DNA of 39,435 bases. Origin: a virus. Shown piece by piece: positions 13,812 to 22,548 of this stretch (its first letter is position 1; every line of letters begins with the position of its first letter). A program made the translations under genes and the position numbers. Under the pieces are notes generated by a model. That model searched no databases. It worked only from the letters and a program-made list of their open reading frames with translations, and was not told the origin of the DNA. The stretch spans positions 1-39,435 of IMG/VR virus record IMGVR_UViG_3300036827_000361, one strand, 5' to 3'.

Positions 13812-13943
13812 TTAATGATTGGAGTAATGTTCATGGTGTATGAACATAATTTTTTGGATGGCAGTAGTTGGGCTGCCGATTCTCACGTATTTGATAAGTC
13901 CGGTAGTCTTCTTTATCACTTTGATAGTGATAATGTTAGGCAT
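13812..13943 (-). CDS. possible 43-residue basic peptide
   Basis: ATG at 13943 follows the stop of the virion gene by 2 bp. The product (MPNIITIKVIKKTTGLIKYV start) is basic and short, with no membrane segment or motif. It fills the gap between two leftward genes in operon phase, which is the main support. Confidence 0.35.
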   Translation of the reverse strand: MPNIITIKVIKKTTGLIKYVRIGSPTTAIQKIMFIHHEHYSNH

Positions 13944-13945
13944 GA

Positions 13946-15277
13946 TTATTGACCTGTAACGTCATTATGGAGTGCTTTACCAAGTGAAACGGCGCTGCCG
14001 CCGATTGCAGCACCTATGGCGAGAGGATAAACAATGCGTTTAAGGAGTTGTGCTTTTTGAGGATTGGCCTTTGCCCAGCGAGATAAAGTAGTGGAATTCT
14101 CCGGAAGTTCTTCAGAGATTTTCTGTGCCATTGCTTCACGCGCAGCAATCAAACTCGATTGGCGGCGAAGTTCGTCCCTAAAGCCGATGCCGTTCGGGAG
14201 TTTTTCATCTGGAAGTTGTTTAGCGGTGAAATCATTTATGGTCTCACGGATATTGCGCACGTATTGTCGAATCGGCGTTGATTCTTTGTCATAAAGATTT
14301 GGGAATTCTTGGCGAATCATGCCATCGAGATTTTGGCGAAGGTCTAACAATCCTTCGTTTGTTTTCGGTGCGTCCTGAACAAGTGCGAATACGGCATTTT
14401 GCAGTTTTTCTACTGTGCCTTCTGTGGCTTTGATTGAAAGGGGAACTTTAGTCTGAAAAATCTCTTTAGTAAGGTCTTGAGGTGTCCATGACCCTCCACT
14501 ATCCTGAATACCTTGGCGAAGAGTCTGAGTCGAAGAATCCAGTTCTTTTTGAACAGCAGTTATGTTGTTGAGATAATCGCTCGGGGCTTTAGGACTAACG
14601 ACTTCACCCTCTTTGACAAGAGGCTTTAAAACATTGGCGATGCGGGTATCTTCTTGTGAAGGAGCATAGACAATTTGTTTGGCAGCTCCGGAAATAGTGG
14701 TCTTTCCTTTTGCCGCGGCTTCAGCCTGTTCTCCAGCGCTGAGCTTCGTCTTGATTGAGTCCAGCGCGGCTTGTTCTGTCTCGCGTACTGCCTTGCTAGT
14801 CATCTGTTCTTTTATGATGCCAGGAGCCTCGGCAACGCCCTCTCCGAGAGCAAGTGTTGAACCAAGTCCTCCGGCAACATCGAACGTGCTTTGAATTGCA
14901 TTGGCAACAGGGCCTTGTCCTGCGGCTTTACGCTGTATGGCTTCGGTCTGGTAGCTCTGAAACGGTGAGATTCCGGGAATGTTATAAGTTTTACCAGAAG
15001 CGCTTTGTGTGCCGCCTGTTTTGAAAGTTTGTGCAACTCCCTCGCCTGCGGAAGTTACAAATTTAGCGGCATCTTTTAGGACCACGTCTGCGGCGGCTTG
15101 TGGTAGTGATTGCAGGAAATTGATAAATGTATTTTGGCTGCTGCCTTTTGAAAGCTGGGCTGCCTGTTGAACAGGAGGGGCGCTGGATACAGAGGGTTGA
15201 GGCTGAGATGGAGATTTTGGGTTTACCACAACACCACTGAAGCCATATTTAGATAAATCGATTGGATTATTTGGCAT
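13946..15277 (-). CDS. internal virion (ejection-type) protein
   Basis: 443 residues, low in Cys, with a Pro/Ser/Gln-rich N-terminus, a long Ala/Gly-rich hydrophobic stretch (FDVAGGLGSTLALGEGVAEA) and a helical C-terminal half ending in a possible membrane-interacting segment (IVYPLAIGAAIGGSAVSLG). It is at the end of the virion operon next to another large helical protein, where short-tailed phages keep proteins that are ejected with DNA. No sequence family recognised. Confidence 0.5.
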   Translation of the reverse strand: MPNNPIDLSKYGFSGVVVNPKSPSQPQPSVSSAPPVQQAAQLSKGSSQNTFINFLQSLPQAAADVVLKDAAKFVTSAGEGVAQTFKTGGTQSASGKTYNIPGISPFQSYQTEAIQRKAAGQGPVANAIQSTFDVAGGLGSTLALGEGVAEAPGIIKEQMTSKAVRETEQAALDSIKTKLSAGEQAEAAAKGKTTISGAAKQIVYAPSQEDTRIANVLKPLVKEGEVVSPKAPSDYLNNITAVQKELDSSTQTLRQGIQDSGGSWTPQDLTKEIFQTKVPLSIKATEGTVEKLQNAVFALVQDAPKTNEGLLDLRQNLDGMIRQEFPNLYDKESTPIRQYVRNIRETINDFTAKQLPDEKLPNGIGFRDELRRQSSLIAAREAMAQKISEELPENSTTLSRWAKANPQKAQLLKRIVYPLAIGAAIGGSAVSLGKALHNDVTGQ

Positions 15278-15282
15278 GGAGT

Positions 15283-16638
15283 TTAAATGTTGGAAAAGAA
15301 GTTTTTAATGCCGTTCCAAGCGTTGGATATGATGCCTGGCTTGTTTACTGAATTCTGTGTTGCGGTCGGCTGTTTGATTGTCGAGTCGAAATAGGAACTC
15401 GCTGCTGGTTCGCCAAATTCTTGAACGAAAGCCGAACGTGCTGTCTCCCATTGCTGAACGGTCCAGGTTGTAGGGTTCTGTCCTAGAAGAGCGTTAACAA
15501 CATCTGGAGCTGAATTGCCTTGGGGGTCTGTCGGTATTCCGGCATTTCCGGCGATGTATGTGTCCTTGCGGTATAGGGCGCTGTTTTGCAATTTAGCTGA
15601 AGCTGTATCGAGAGAATCTGAAAGTTTTATACCTGCGTCTGGATATTTGGTTGCGAGGTTAGCGACTTGGCCGGATTCTGCAATTTTTTGTGGGTCGATT
15701 GTTCCAATGAGTCCGCGATTGTATGCGTCGTTAAAACTTGTTACTCCTGCGTCTTTCAAGAATTCATCTGAAGAGGAGAAGGCATGACCATCAGATGCGC
15801 GGATAATCGTGCCATTGTCATTGATATATTTATTTGTAAGTCCAGATTGGAGAATAGTGGCCAGATTGTCTTTGTCTTGCTGTTTCTGGTCAGCCAGATT
15901 TTGTAAAGCGATGTTGACTTTTAACTGTTGTGCATCAGACTGCTTTTTTTCATCTGCATCGAGCAATGGTTGAATCGCCTGGAGTTGGGCTTGATAAGTA
16001 TTTATTTGGTCTTTAATAGGCGCATATTTTGCGTCAACGGCTTGCTGCGCGGTTTGCATAGCAAGTGAAATGTTTCCTTGAGCTGCCTGGGCTTGGGCAT
16101 TTAATACTCCAATTTCAGCAACCTTTTGAGCGCGAACGATAGCAGCATCGGCTGCATTTTTCGCTTCTTGTTTTTGGACAATAAAGGTCGCGACGCCGGG
16201 CTGGTTCTCAGTAGATTTGTTAAGGGCAAGTAAACTTGCGTCATCTACATTCAATTCAGCTTGTTTTGAGGCAATCTGATTGCTAATTCCTTGGAGTTGC
16301 TGCTGAAGTTGCGGCAATCCGGCATTATTTTGGGCTGTAATTAGTGCGGCACTCTGCCCAGCTAACTCTGGGGCAGTATTTGCAATTTCTTCCGACAAGT
16401 TTGCAGCTTGCTTTTGGGTATCAGTATCCGGGACCGCACTCTGCTGCAAAATCTGGTCTGCAATATTTTGAGTTTGTGGAATAGGCGCAGGTTGAGGAGT
16501 AGGGACTTGAACGGAAGTTTGCGGACTTAAATTCTCCGGTGTAATTGGAGAGTTCGCCGGGGTGGTGTTGGTTGGAGTCAATATTTGATTTGCCGCATTC
16601 GTTCCTGCTTGAACGAGCGGGTCTTGAGATGTTGCCAT
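15283..16638 (-). CDS. helical internal virion protein
   Basis: 451 residues, extremely Gln/Ala/Asn-rich. Pro/Thr-rich N-terminus, then roughly 150-270 of heptad-like helix (AQAAQGNISLAMQTAQQAVD), then a globular C-terminus ending GIKNFFSNI. Typical of ejected or tail-tube-associated proteins of podoviruses. It is separated by 5 bp from the 13946 gene. Confidence 0.5.
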   Translation of the reverse strand: MATSQDPLVQAGTNAANQILTPTNTTPANSPITPENLSPQTSVQVPTPQPAPIPQTQNIADQILQQSAVPDTDTQKQAANLSEEIANTAPELAGQSAALITAQNNAGLPQLQQQLQGISNQIASKQAELNVDDASLLALNKSTENQPGVATFIVQKQEAKNAADAAIVRAQKVAEIGVLNAQAQAAQGNISLAMQTAQQAVDAKYAPIKDQINTYQAQLQAIQPLLDADEKKQSDAQQLKVNIALQNLADQKQQDKDNLATILQSGLTNKYINDNGTIIRASDGHAFSSSDEFLKDAGVTSFNDAYNRGLIGTIDPQKIAESGQVANLATKYPDAGIKLSDSLDTASAKLQNSALYRKDTYIAGNAGIPTDPQGNSAPDVVNALLGQNPTTWTVQQWETARSAFVQEFGEPAASSYFDSTIKQPTATQNSVNKPGIISNAWNGIKNFFSNI

Positions 16639-16639
16639 A

Positions 16640-16864
16640 TTATGTCATCGTGGCGAAATGCCACGCGTGATTAGTTGCATCGTAAAAATAAAGTTGTAAG
16701 GTGGAACCACTTTTAAGAAATTGAATCTGGTCGAGAGATGTATTTGGTACGCCGGTCGGTGCGCTTGAAACTGTTCGGAAGAGGCCGAAAACATTTTGTC
16801 CTCGGATTTGTTGCTGAAGATTGATTTCTGGAATTATAGGTTTGTGTTCAATTACTGCATCCAT
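16640..16864 (-). CDS. small virion-operon protein
   Basis: 74 residues, strand-rich (STLQLYFYDATNHAWHFATM). The start codon lies directly after the stop of the hub-like gene (TAAATG), so it is co-translated. A minor structural or fold-assisting protein is likely; no family recognised. Confidence 0.55.
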   Translation of the reverse strand: MDAVIEHKPIIPEINLQQQIRGQNVFGLFRTVSSAPTGVPNTSLDQIQFLKSGSTLQLYFYDATNHAWHFATMT

Positions 16865-18361
16865 TTAGTTGTTTTGATAATTATCGTCAAGTGCTGTGCC
16901 GTAAATAGAAATCCGCGAAATTGAGACGCCTCCGGTTGTTTCTATACTGACGTTCAAACTTTCAAAAGATGACTTTGCGCCTGCTGTCATTTTTCGGGTG
17001 AAGACTAATTCTCTGTGCGGGGCAGCTGAGTTAAAAGTCTTAGTGTCGCTAGTTGAAACAGGTGTATTGCCCTTATCTGTTTCAGCGTGGAAAGTAACTG
17101 TTTGGCCGGATGAGAGTGGTTGAGCCAAGACAACTTTTGCGTACTCAAATTTGTACGGTTGAGGAAGTTGGTAATCTAGGCTTTTGAAGCCGAGTTGAGA
17201 GTAAGTTAATGCGGAATTATTGACATAAATAGACGGTGTGCCGCTTTCAGCGTTCCAAAACTGTTCCCCGACCATTGAGAGGCAAATTTGTTTCCCGGCA
17301 CTAGGGCCGCCATTAGAGTAAGGTTGATAAAAAGCTTTTGGCTGGCCGGCAATCGGGTTCCCATAAGCGTAAATCGTACCCTGAAGAGCAACGGTCGAAC
17401 CGCCGTCAATCCAGTAAACTGAACCTCGGCCTTCAGTGACCTGATATGAGTTCATCGGGCGGGCCGGGAATGTGGTGGTTGAACCAAGGAAAGAACGAAT
17501 GAGGCTAGGTGGTGTGGCTGAGTTGCAGACGTAGAAGCCGTTGTAGCCAAAAAGATAAACTGCACCGTCAACAACACGTCCGGCAATCATGTATGAATCG
17601 CCGTGAATTTCGTAGATGACATCGGCAGTCGTGTTGACCATATCCCAGAAATAAATTCGGCACTTGTAATCTCCGACCACTCTGTTTGCTGACGCCTGTG
17701 CATTGTTGTCCGCGATTATTACAAGGTATCTGCCATCGTTGCACATATCTCGAACGACCCAATTAGTATCTATTGAGAACGTTACTGTATTACCTGAAGT
17801 CCCGGCTGAGTTTGTAATCTGGTCCACTCTGCCGCTGTTGCCGACATATAAATTCTTGTCAGCACCGATGCACATTGGAATCGTGTCCAGTGAAGATGAT
17901 TGTAAAAAGGATGTTTTAAGAGCAATGTCAGACCCGCTTGCTACCGGCAATGAGTTTGCGCGAATATCGGTTGTGCCAGCGCTTGCGGGAATATAGACGT
18001 ACATTCCTTGCCACATAATCGCGCCTAAAATTCCATTTGTCCTGGTTGTAATCTGTGCTGTTACATCGGTTACTGTGTAGGGCGAATCTTTTGTAATTTT
18101 ATAAAGTTTGGAATCTGAATGTGCGTAAATGAATCCGTTACCGCTGCCGTCATTCCAGCTTGAAAGAATTTTAGGAGTTGTGCTAATGCCTGAAGTTACT
18201 TGAGTTGCGGCGAGTGAAGGCTTGGCGATTCCGGGGTCATCGAAAATATCACAACCTAAAAGTTCTTGATAAAGACCGCCCCACGGATAACTCACCTTTG
18301 AGGATGTGCCATGAAGCCAGTCAGAGCCTTTTATTTCGATGATTTTCTGTGGTTTGGACAT
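16865..18361 (-). CDS. beta-rich tail hub/nozzle-like protein
   Basis: 498 residues built of repeated short strands with WQGMYVYIP, GADKNLYVGNSG, DGRYLVIIADN and VDGAVYLFGYNGFYV units, the rhythm of a beta-propeller. In P22-like phages a propeller protein (gp10) plugs the head-tail junction; position after the adaptor and tail-fibre genes supports such a role here. No direct sequence match is claimed. Confidence 0.55.
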   Translation of the reverse strand: MSKPQKIIEIKGSDWLHGTSSKVSYPWGGLYQELLGCDIFDDPGIAKPSLAATQVTSGISTTPKILSSWNDGSGNGFIYAHSDSKLYKITKDSPYTVTDVTAQITTRTNGILGAIMWQGMYVYIPASAGTTDIRANSLPVASGSDIALKTSFLQSSSLDTIPMCIGADKNLYVGNSGRVDQITNSAGTSGNTVTFSIDTNWVVRDMCNDGRYLVIIADNNAQASANRVVGDYKCRIYFWDMVNTTADVIYEIHGDSYMIAGRVVDGAVYLFGYNGFYVCNSATPPSLIRSFLGSTTTFPARPMNSYQVTEGRGSVYWIDGGSTVALQGTIYAYGNPIAGQPKAFYQPYSNGGPSAGKQICLSMVGEQFWNAESGTPSIYVNNSALTYSQLGFKSLDYQLPQPYKFEYAKVVLAQPLSSGQTVTFHAETDKGNTPVSTSDTKTFNSAAPHRELVFTRKMTAGAKSSFESLNVSIETTGGVSISRISIYGTALDDNYQNN

Positions 18362-18362
18362 T

Positions 18363-19496
18363 TTAGAAAATAAACATTCCTTGGTTTAAGAGAAATACCG
18401 AACGAGTCGCGGTTGATTTATTGGAGATAGCCCAGACAAGAGCCGCAAAAGCATCTGTAGCAGAGGTTGGAAGATGTGTTGTATTAGTGGTTGCGCTTGA
18501 CCACGCTGCGCCGTTCTTTGCCCAGTAAAAATCAATGCCAACGCCAGGAGTATATACGGCCATAAGGTCGAGCCAATCACCTGAAACAATGGTTGTTAGT
18601 GCAGAGGTCGCGGTTTCGGTTGTGCCGTTGCCGTTCGTGCCAAAGAGGGTGTAAACAGATGATGCTCCGACAATTTTGAATCCATACTGGCTCAGTGTGT
18701 AGACATTTCCTGTACCGCTAACGTCGCCATTTACAGTACCAACGCCAAAGAATGTGTCGAATGTTGTACCTGCAACATTTAGGTTTACGCGAACGCTGAA
18801 GCGAGAGGGTCGTGCAAAAAGATTATTTGAATTTCCGGCACCGCCGGTTGGTTGGTGATAAATTTGAGCGAAACTTGTTGCGGTTGAACCTGTGTCAATT
18901 TTTCCACCTTGGCCGGAAACAACAGTAGTTGCACCCGTACCACTTGCCGCAGTTCCGTAGTTAGTCGCGGATTCAAAAACAGATGGAAAATACATCTTAG
19001 GAATATCTGATACCAAGGAGCCGAATGTTCCATCGCCTTTTAAGACATCATTAGTATTTCCGCTGAGTTTTGGGAGAAAACCGTGTTTGCTTGATGAAGC
19101 GTTATTTGTTGTGATGTCAGTGAGCGCCAAAGCTGCTTCGGCTAACGTACCGCCGCCTGCTGCGTTCTGGTGATTGTGCTGGGCGTTGGTATGGTCTGCG
19201 ATTGTGGGAGTAGTGAGGGTTTTATTTGTAAGAGTCTGGCTGTCGGTGTCTCCGACAATGGTTCCTGCCGGGGCTGTTACAAGCGAAAGAACGCCAGCGA
19301 TAAGTTTTGCGATTCCATTACCAGAGGCTCTTTTAATTGTTTTGCCGCCGGTCCCATTGAAAACTGCAACTTCTGAATCAACTGAAGCGGCTGGGCCTTC
19401 GACTTTATCGGCATTAAGGTTTGCGAAGTTGCTATTGATGTCGTTACGGCTGGTTGCGCCGTCCTCATTTGAGGCGAGGGTTGCGATTGTAGACAT
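18363..19496 (-). CDS. tail fibre / receptor-binding protein
   Basis: 377 residues. The N-terminal part has DSQTLTNKTLTTPTIADHTN and AQHNHQNAAGGG, a repeat seen in many phage fibre shafts; the C-terminal half is strand-rich and Gly/Ser/Thr-rich (VSGTGNVYTLSQYGFKIVGA) like a globular binding head. It probably contacts the host surface. It overlaps the preceding small repeat-protein gene by one base. Confidence 0.75.
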   Translation of the reverse strand: MSTIATLASNEDGATSRNDINSNFANLNADKVEGPAASVDSEVAVFNGTGGKTIKRASGNGIAKLIAGVLSLVTAPAGTIVGDTDSQTLTNKTLTTPTIADHTNAQHNHQNAAGGGTLAEAALALTDITTNNASSSKHGFLPKLSGNTNDVLKGDGTFGSLVSDIPKMYFPSVFESATNYGTAASGTGATTVVSGQGGKIDTGSTATSFAQIYHQPTGGAGNSNNLFARPSRFSVRVNLNVAGTTFDTFFGVGTVNGDVSGTGNVYTLSQYGFKIVGASSVYTLFGTNGNGTTETATSALTTIVSGDWLDLMAVYTPGVGIDFYWAKNGAAWSSATTNTTHLPTSATDAFAALVWAISNKSTATRSVFLLNQGMFIF

Positions 19497-19681
19497 TAGT
19501 GTTTTGTTTGATTATTGAAAATCGAGTTTCCTGATTGCCAGGGCAAAGCTAATTCCCAAGGGAAGACATGAGACGACCAAAGGCTGAAAATGTTACGAGG
19601 CTGATTTGCGAACGTGGTCGAATGTTTCGTTTGATTATTTATGCTCGTCGCGCTCTTGGATTGATTTGCAAAAGTTGTCAT
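19496..19681 (-). CDS. 61-residue repeat protein (TTFANQ / NNQTKH units)
   Basis: The start overlaps the stop of the adaptor gene by ATGA. The product has two copies each of TTFANQ and NNQTKH, arranged as TTFANQS...INNQTKHS-TTFANQP...FNNQTKH, with a Trp-rich linker between. Short polar repeats of this type occur beside fibre genes and may form a beta-solenoid or be a fibre accessory. No family recognised. Confidence 0.6.
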   Translation of the reverse strand: MTTFANQSKSATSINNQTKHSTTFANQPRNIFSLWSSHVFPWELALPWQSGNSIFNNQTKH

Positions 19682-20397
19682 CGGGTATTCTCAACGTTAG
19701 CTCTCATGCGCTTTTTATCATCCCGATTTCTGCGGCCCATGAAATCTTTTATGTTTTGCTCGTCCTGAAGAATTAAAGAGTTGATACTGGTTAAACTGTC
19801 CATGTTGTGTTCGATAAGGTGAGGGAGTGAAGCAACTCGCGCCAGGTAGGGGTGAAAGAGAGACGGGATTCCGGGCTGTTTTGTTGTGTCGGTGTAGACG
19901 AACTTCGAGCCGTTGCGCTTAAATACAACTTTCAATCCACCGGTTGAGTTGTAATTCGGAATCGGGTCAAAGAAAATCGAGTTTGCGAATTTGTCGTATC
20001 GAGTTGGTACTCCTGTATTTCCGGTTGCAAGAGTCCAAAGTTTTGCTGCTCCGCGCTCGTTAATATCAACCTTGTCTAGTTCTTGCCAATTGCCGCTTGA
20101 ATCCTTAATCATCACTTTTTCCACGGTCAGAACGTCAGATGAAAAGGAATAATCCTGCTGGCCGGAAATAAGGTCGCCAACGCCAATTGGTAAATCGCTG
20201 TAATTGGTGTCGTCAAATTGCCACTGACTGTCATGAGTCAAAGCAATCATGTAAAAACGGTCGAGTGCCTGATTTATGCGGGCAGTAAAGTTCTTGAGCT
20301 GGGTCGTGTCGCCGGAAATTCCGGTAACTCCCATAAGACAAATGCGTTCGCATTCATTTATGAGTCCGTCAAAATTTGTTGTGTCGAGAAATTGCAT
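19678..20397 (-). CDS. head-tail adaptor (P22 gp4-like position)
   Basis: 239 residues. Helical N-terminus (LINECERICLMG, KNFTARINQALDRFYMIALT) and a strand-rich middle with QQDYSFSSDVLTVEKVMIKD, the layout of short-tailed phage adaptors below the portal. It lies after the capsid genes and before fibre and hub genes. An AGGAGGAATAAG site, partly inside a hairpin, lies upstream. Confidence 0.6.
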   Translation of the reverse strand: MQFLDTTNFDGLINECERICLMGVTGISGDTTQLKNFTARINQALDRFYMIALTHDSQWQFDDTNYSDLPIGVGDLISGQQDYSFSSDVLTVEKVMIKDSSGNWQELDKVDINERGAAKLWTLATGNTGVPTRYDKFANSIFFDPIPNYNSTGGLKVVFKRNGSKFVYTDTTKQPGIPSLFHPYLARVASLPHLIEHNMDSLTSINSLILQDEQNIKDFMGRRNRDDKKRMRANVENTR

Positions 20398-20412
20398 ATA
20401 ATTTACTTATTC

Positions 20413-20438
20413 CTCCTGCCCAGAGAACTGAGCAGGAG
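20413..20438 (-). promoter_or_regulatory. hairpin enclosing the adaptor ribosome site
   Basis: On the minus strand CTCCTGC and GCAGGAG form a 7-bp stem with a 12-nt loop. The 3' arm is part of GCAGGAGGAA, the only good Shine-Dalgarno site in the virion operon, so the hairpin can hide it. Confidence 0.5.
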
Positions 20439-20448
20439 AGAAAGCAAA

Positions 20449-20922
20449 CTATGAAGTTGCTACAGGTGTGGCGACTGTGCCGTTGCCCTGGATAATGCCT
20501 TGTAAACCCCACTGAGTGGAGTTCAAAGCGGTAACGCGAAGCCAAGTGCCTGCGAGACCGCCTGTGGTTGTGCCGTTCATTGAAACGGAAAGATGAGTTG
20601 ACCCGTTTGCTGTCCAAGCTGCAACAGCGTTGGAAGTGTCGGTATCAATATTCATCAAACCACCTAGCAAGAATTCAGTTCCGGCAGCAGTGATAACCTT
20701 AGCAGCGTTTGAAGTGATGGTTGTTGTGACGAAAAAGTCAAAATATGTTCCGGCTTTAGCGGCTGCGGGAAGGGTATAGACGATTCCTGCGGCCCGGTCA
20801 AACAACACAGCTGCCCCAGATTCATTTTCTGAGAGAGTGCGAGTTGCCCCTGCTCCAGAGATGATGTTTCTGCGGCCACCAACTTTGTCAAACTGCGGGT
20901 TAATGCCATTTGAGACTGCCAT
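20449..20922 (-). CDS. head decoration-like protein
   Basis: 157 residues, Gly/Ala/Thr-rich and strand-rich (AGTYFDFFVTTTITSNAAKV, LAGTWLRVTALNS), with no charge-rich helices. It lies directly after the major capsid gene, where phages keep capsid cement or head-fibre proteins. AATTAA stands 12 nt before its start. Identity is inferred from position and composition. Confidence 0.55.
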   Translation of the reverse strand: MAVSNGINPQFDKVGGRRNIISGAGATRTLSENESGAAVLFDRAAGIVYTLPAAAKAGTYFDFFVTTTITSNAAKVITAAGTEFLLGGLMNIDTDTSNAVAAWTANGSTHLSVSMNGTTTGGLAGTWLRVTALNSTQWGLQGIIQGNGTVATPVATS

Positions 20923-20946
20923 TGGATTGAGAAATTAATTGGTAAG

Positions 20947-21007
20947 TGAGGCGGGGAATAGGACTCCCGAAATCGGCGGGAGGTCGGAAGCCCAAGCCCC
21001 CGCCTCA
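20947..21007 (-). ncRNA. nested hairpin between capsid and decoration genes
   Basis: TGAGGCGGGG (20947-20956) and CCCCGCCTCA (20998-21007) form a perfect 10-bp stem; CTCCCG/CGGGAG (20964-20969, 20977-20982) forms an inner one. It fills the gap after the capsid stop. No T-run follows, so it is more likely an RNA-stability or partial-termination element that keeps capsid message high. Confidence 0.55.
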
Positions 21008-21013
21008 AGGAAA

Positions 21014-21868
21014 TTAGACTAAGGTAATGTCAACGACCAAAGTGGTCTTTGTGGTCCACAGCTTAAAGCCGATGTAACCATAGACAGAAACTTCTCTGCC
21101 TGTTTTGCCTGAAACCAATTTTTCGTCAACCTGGATACCGCGAGGTGCGGCGTAGGTTGCAACACCCTTAACGCCAAACACACGGTGGCCGTTGTTGGTG
21201 TAAGTGGTTGTTCCCAATGTTTCATCTGCGAATGTGCTTGAGCGAGTAACGTACACATCAACTCCCATGTAAGAAGTCATCATGCCGTTATTCAAGACCG
21301 CATCTGCAAATGAGAAACCACTGGCTGCACCGGCTTGAATCAAGCCAGGGACATCAGTATTTTCAAGAACCAAGAACAAACCTTTGTAAACATCTGAGTA
21401 ACCAGCAACTTGTGAAATCAGGTTTGCAAAGATGGTGTTGACGTTTGCTGCTGTGGTAAAGCCGCCGGCAGGAGTTGAATACGAACCTGTTGCGTCTTCA
21501 GTGAGGTTGTTCAGAACGAAGCGGTCGATTTGTTTTGCGACAGCGTAGTTCATTTCTTCGGTCCGGTCTGCGAACAAATCAAAGTTTGAAAGCAGAGACT
21601 CGAAGTCCTTGATGTGTTCAGCAACGATAAATTCATTGTTGACGGTCAAGGAGTCATCTGTGGTTGTCATGTCGGCAACGCTGTATGTACCTGCCAAAGC
21701 CTGAATGGTCACAGTTGGCTGTGAGCCATAAGGGTTCTGAATGGTTTTTGCATTGCTTCTGTCAACTTCACAGATTTTTTCGCAAATGAGAGCCTGTCTC
21801 AGTTGCTTTTCCAAGGTGGCCATCCGGTATTTGTCCCGGTAGGTCTTGGTTGAGATTGTATTTGCCAT
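21014..21868 (-). CDS. major capsid protein (HK97 fold, P22-like)
   Basis: 284 residues. Helical N-terminal arm (RMATLEKQLRQALICEKICE), long spine region with FIVAEHIKDFESLLSNFDLF and EEMNYAVAKQIDRFVLNNL, and a C-terminal strand-rich part with GVKGVATYAAPRGIQVDEK. This is the pattern of P22-type/HK97-fold coat proteins at the short end of their size range. Preceded by scaffold and followed by decoration genes, as expected for a capsid operon. Confidence 0.85.
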   Translation of the reverse strand: MANTISTKTYRDKYRMATLEKQLRQALICEKICEVDRSNAKTIQNPYGSQPTVTIQALAGTYSVADMTTTDDSLTVNNEFIVAEHIKDFESLLSNFDLFADRTEEMNYAVAKQIDRFVLNNLTEDATGSYSTPAGGFTTAANVNTIFANLISQVAGYSDVYKGLFLVLENTDVPGLIQAGAASGFSFADAVLNNGMMTSYMGVDVYVTRSSTFADETLGTTTYTNNGHRVFGVKGVATYAAPRGIQVDEKLVSGKTGREVSVYGYIGFKLWTTKTTLVVDITLV

Positions 21869-21917
21869 GTAGGGAAATAACTTTTAATGATTTTTCCCCA
21901 CCGATTAGGCCAAGGGG

Positions 21918-22508
21918 CTATTTGCCCCGTTTGGCGTCCTGTCGTGCCTGATATAGCCTCTGAATTTCAGCATCACCGTCTGGGACTTCACCCTTAGAGC
22001 GGGCTGTATTCAAAAGCATTTCATCAGATATTTTCCCGGTATTACGCCTTGTGGTCGTTATATTGGTTGCATCGGCCACTTTGCGGTTCTCGGCTTTCTC
22101 AGCCAGGACATTCTTTACCACGCTTGATTTGAGTGCTTCCGTAACAGTTATGCCTTTGAGTTTGGCGTAATCTGTAACTTCAGCAACATCTTCCTGCGGC
22201 ACTGCTGCCTGGAGGAGTGCGTAAAGGTCTGTCGGCGAGAGGGTACCGGATTGCTGTTGGGATTGCACGACCGGCTTTTCAGAGGTCTTGGCTTTCTTCT
22301 CAGCTTTCTCGGCGCGAATTTTGTAATTGTCTGCAAGCTGTTTTACCTTGTCGTATTCCGACTTGGCGACAACTTCGGCATTTTCTTCTTCGCTAGATTC
22401 CTCATGGGAAACGATAGTTTCCTGTTCGGTTTCTTGGTTTTCCGTATTAGACTCGGCAGTCTGTGAGGTTTGTGAGGTCTCCTCGATGACCTGTTCTTGT
22501 TCGTCCAT
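21918..22508 (-). CDS. scaffolding protein
   Basis: 196 residues, very acidic Gln/Glu-rich N-terminal half (EETSQTSQTAESNTENQETE), a helical middle (EYDKVKQLADNYKIRAEKAE) and a basic C-terminal helix-turn-helix-like end (RQDAKRGK) as in phage scaffolds whose basic tail binds the coat protein. It lies immediately upstream of the major capsid gene. Confidence 0.75.
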   Translation of the reverse strand: MDEQEQVIEETSQTSQTAESNTENQETEQETIVSHEESSEEENAEVVAKSEYDKVKQLADNYKIRAEKAEKKAKTSEKPVVQSQQQSGTLSPTDLYALLQAAVPQEDVAEVTDYAKLKGITVTEALKSSVVKNVLAEKAENRKVADATNITTTRRNTGKISDEMLLNTARSKGEVPDGDAEIQRLYQARQDAKRGK

Positions 22509-22523
22509 AGGATTGTTATTTAA

Positions 22524-22540
22524 GGTCTTAAAACAAGACC
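22524..22540 (-). promoter_or_regulatory. 6-bp hairpin in the scaffold leader
   Basis: GGTCTT and AAGACC with a 5-nt loop, followed by TTAAAT on the minus strand. It may cause partial termination or RNA processing between the 22549 and scaffold genes. Confidence 0.35.
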
Positions 22541-22548
22541 CTGTTTAA

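Noticed and set aside
13803-13835. Rightward TTGACA promoter at 13803
   Set aside because: It lies among leftward genes and no rightward gene follows; the -10 is weak.
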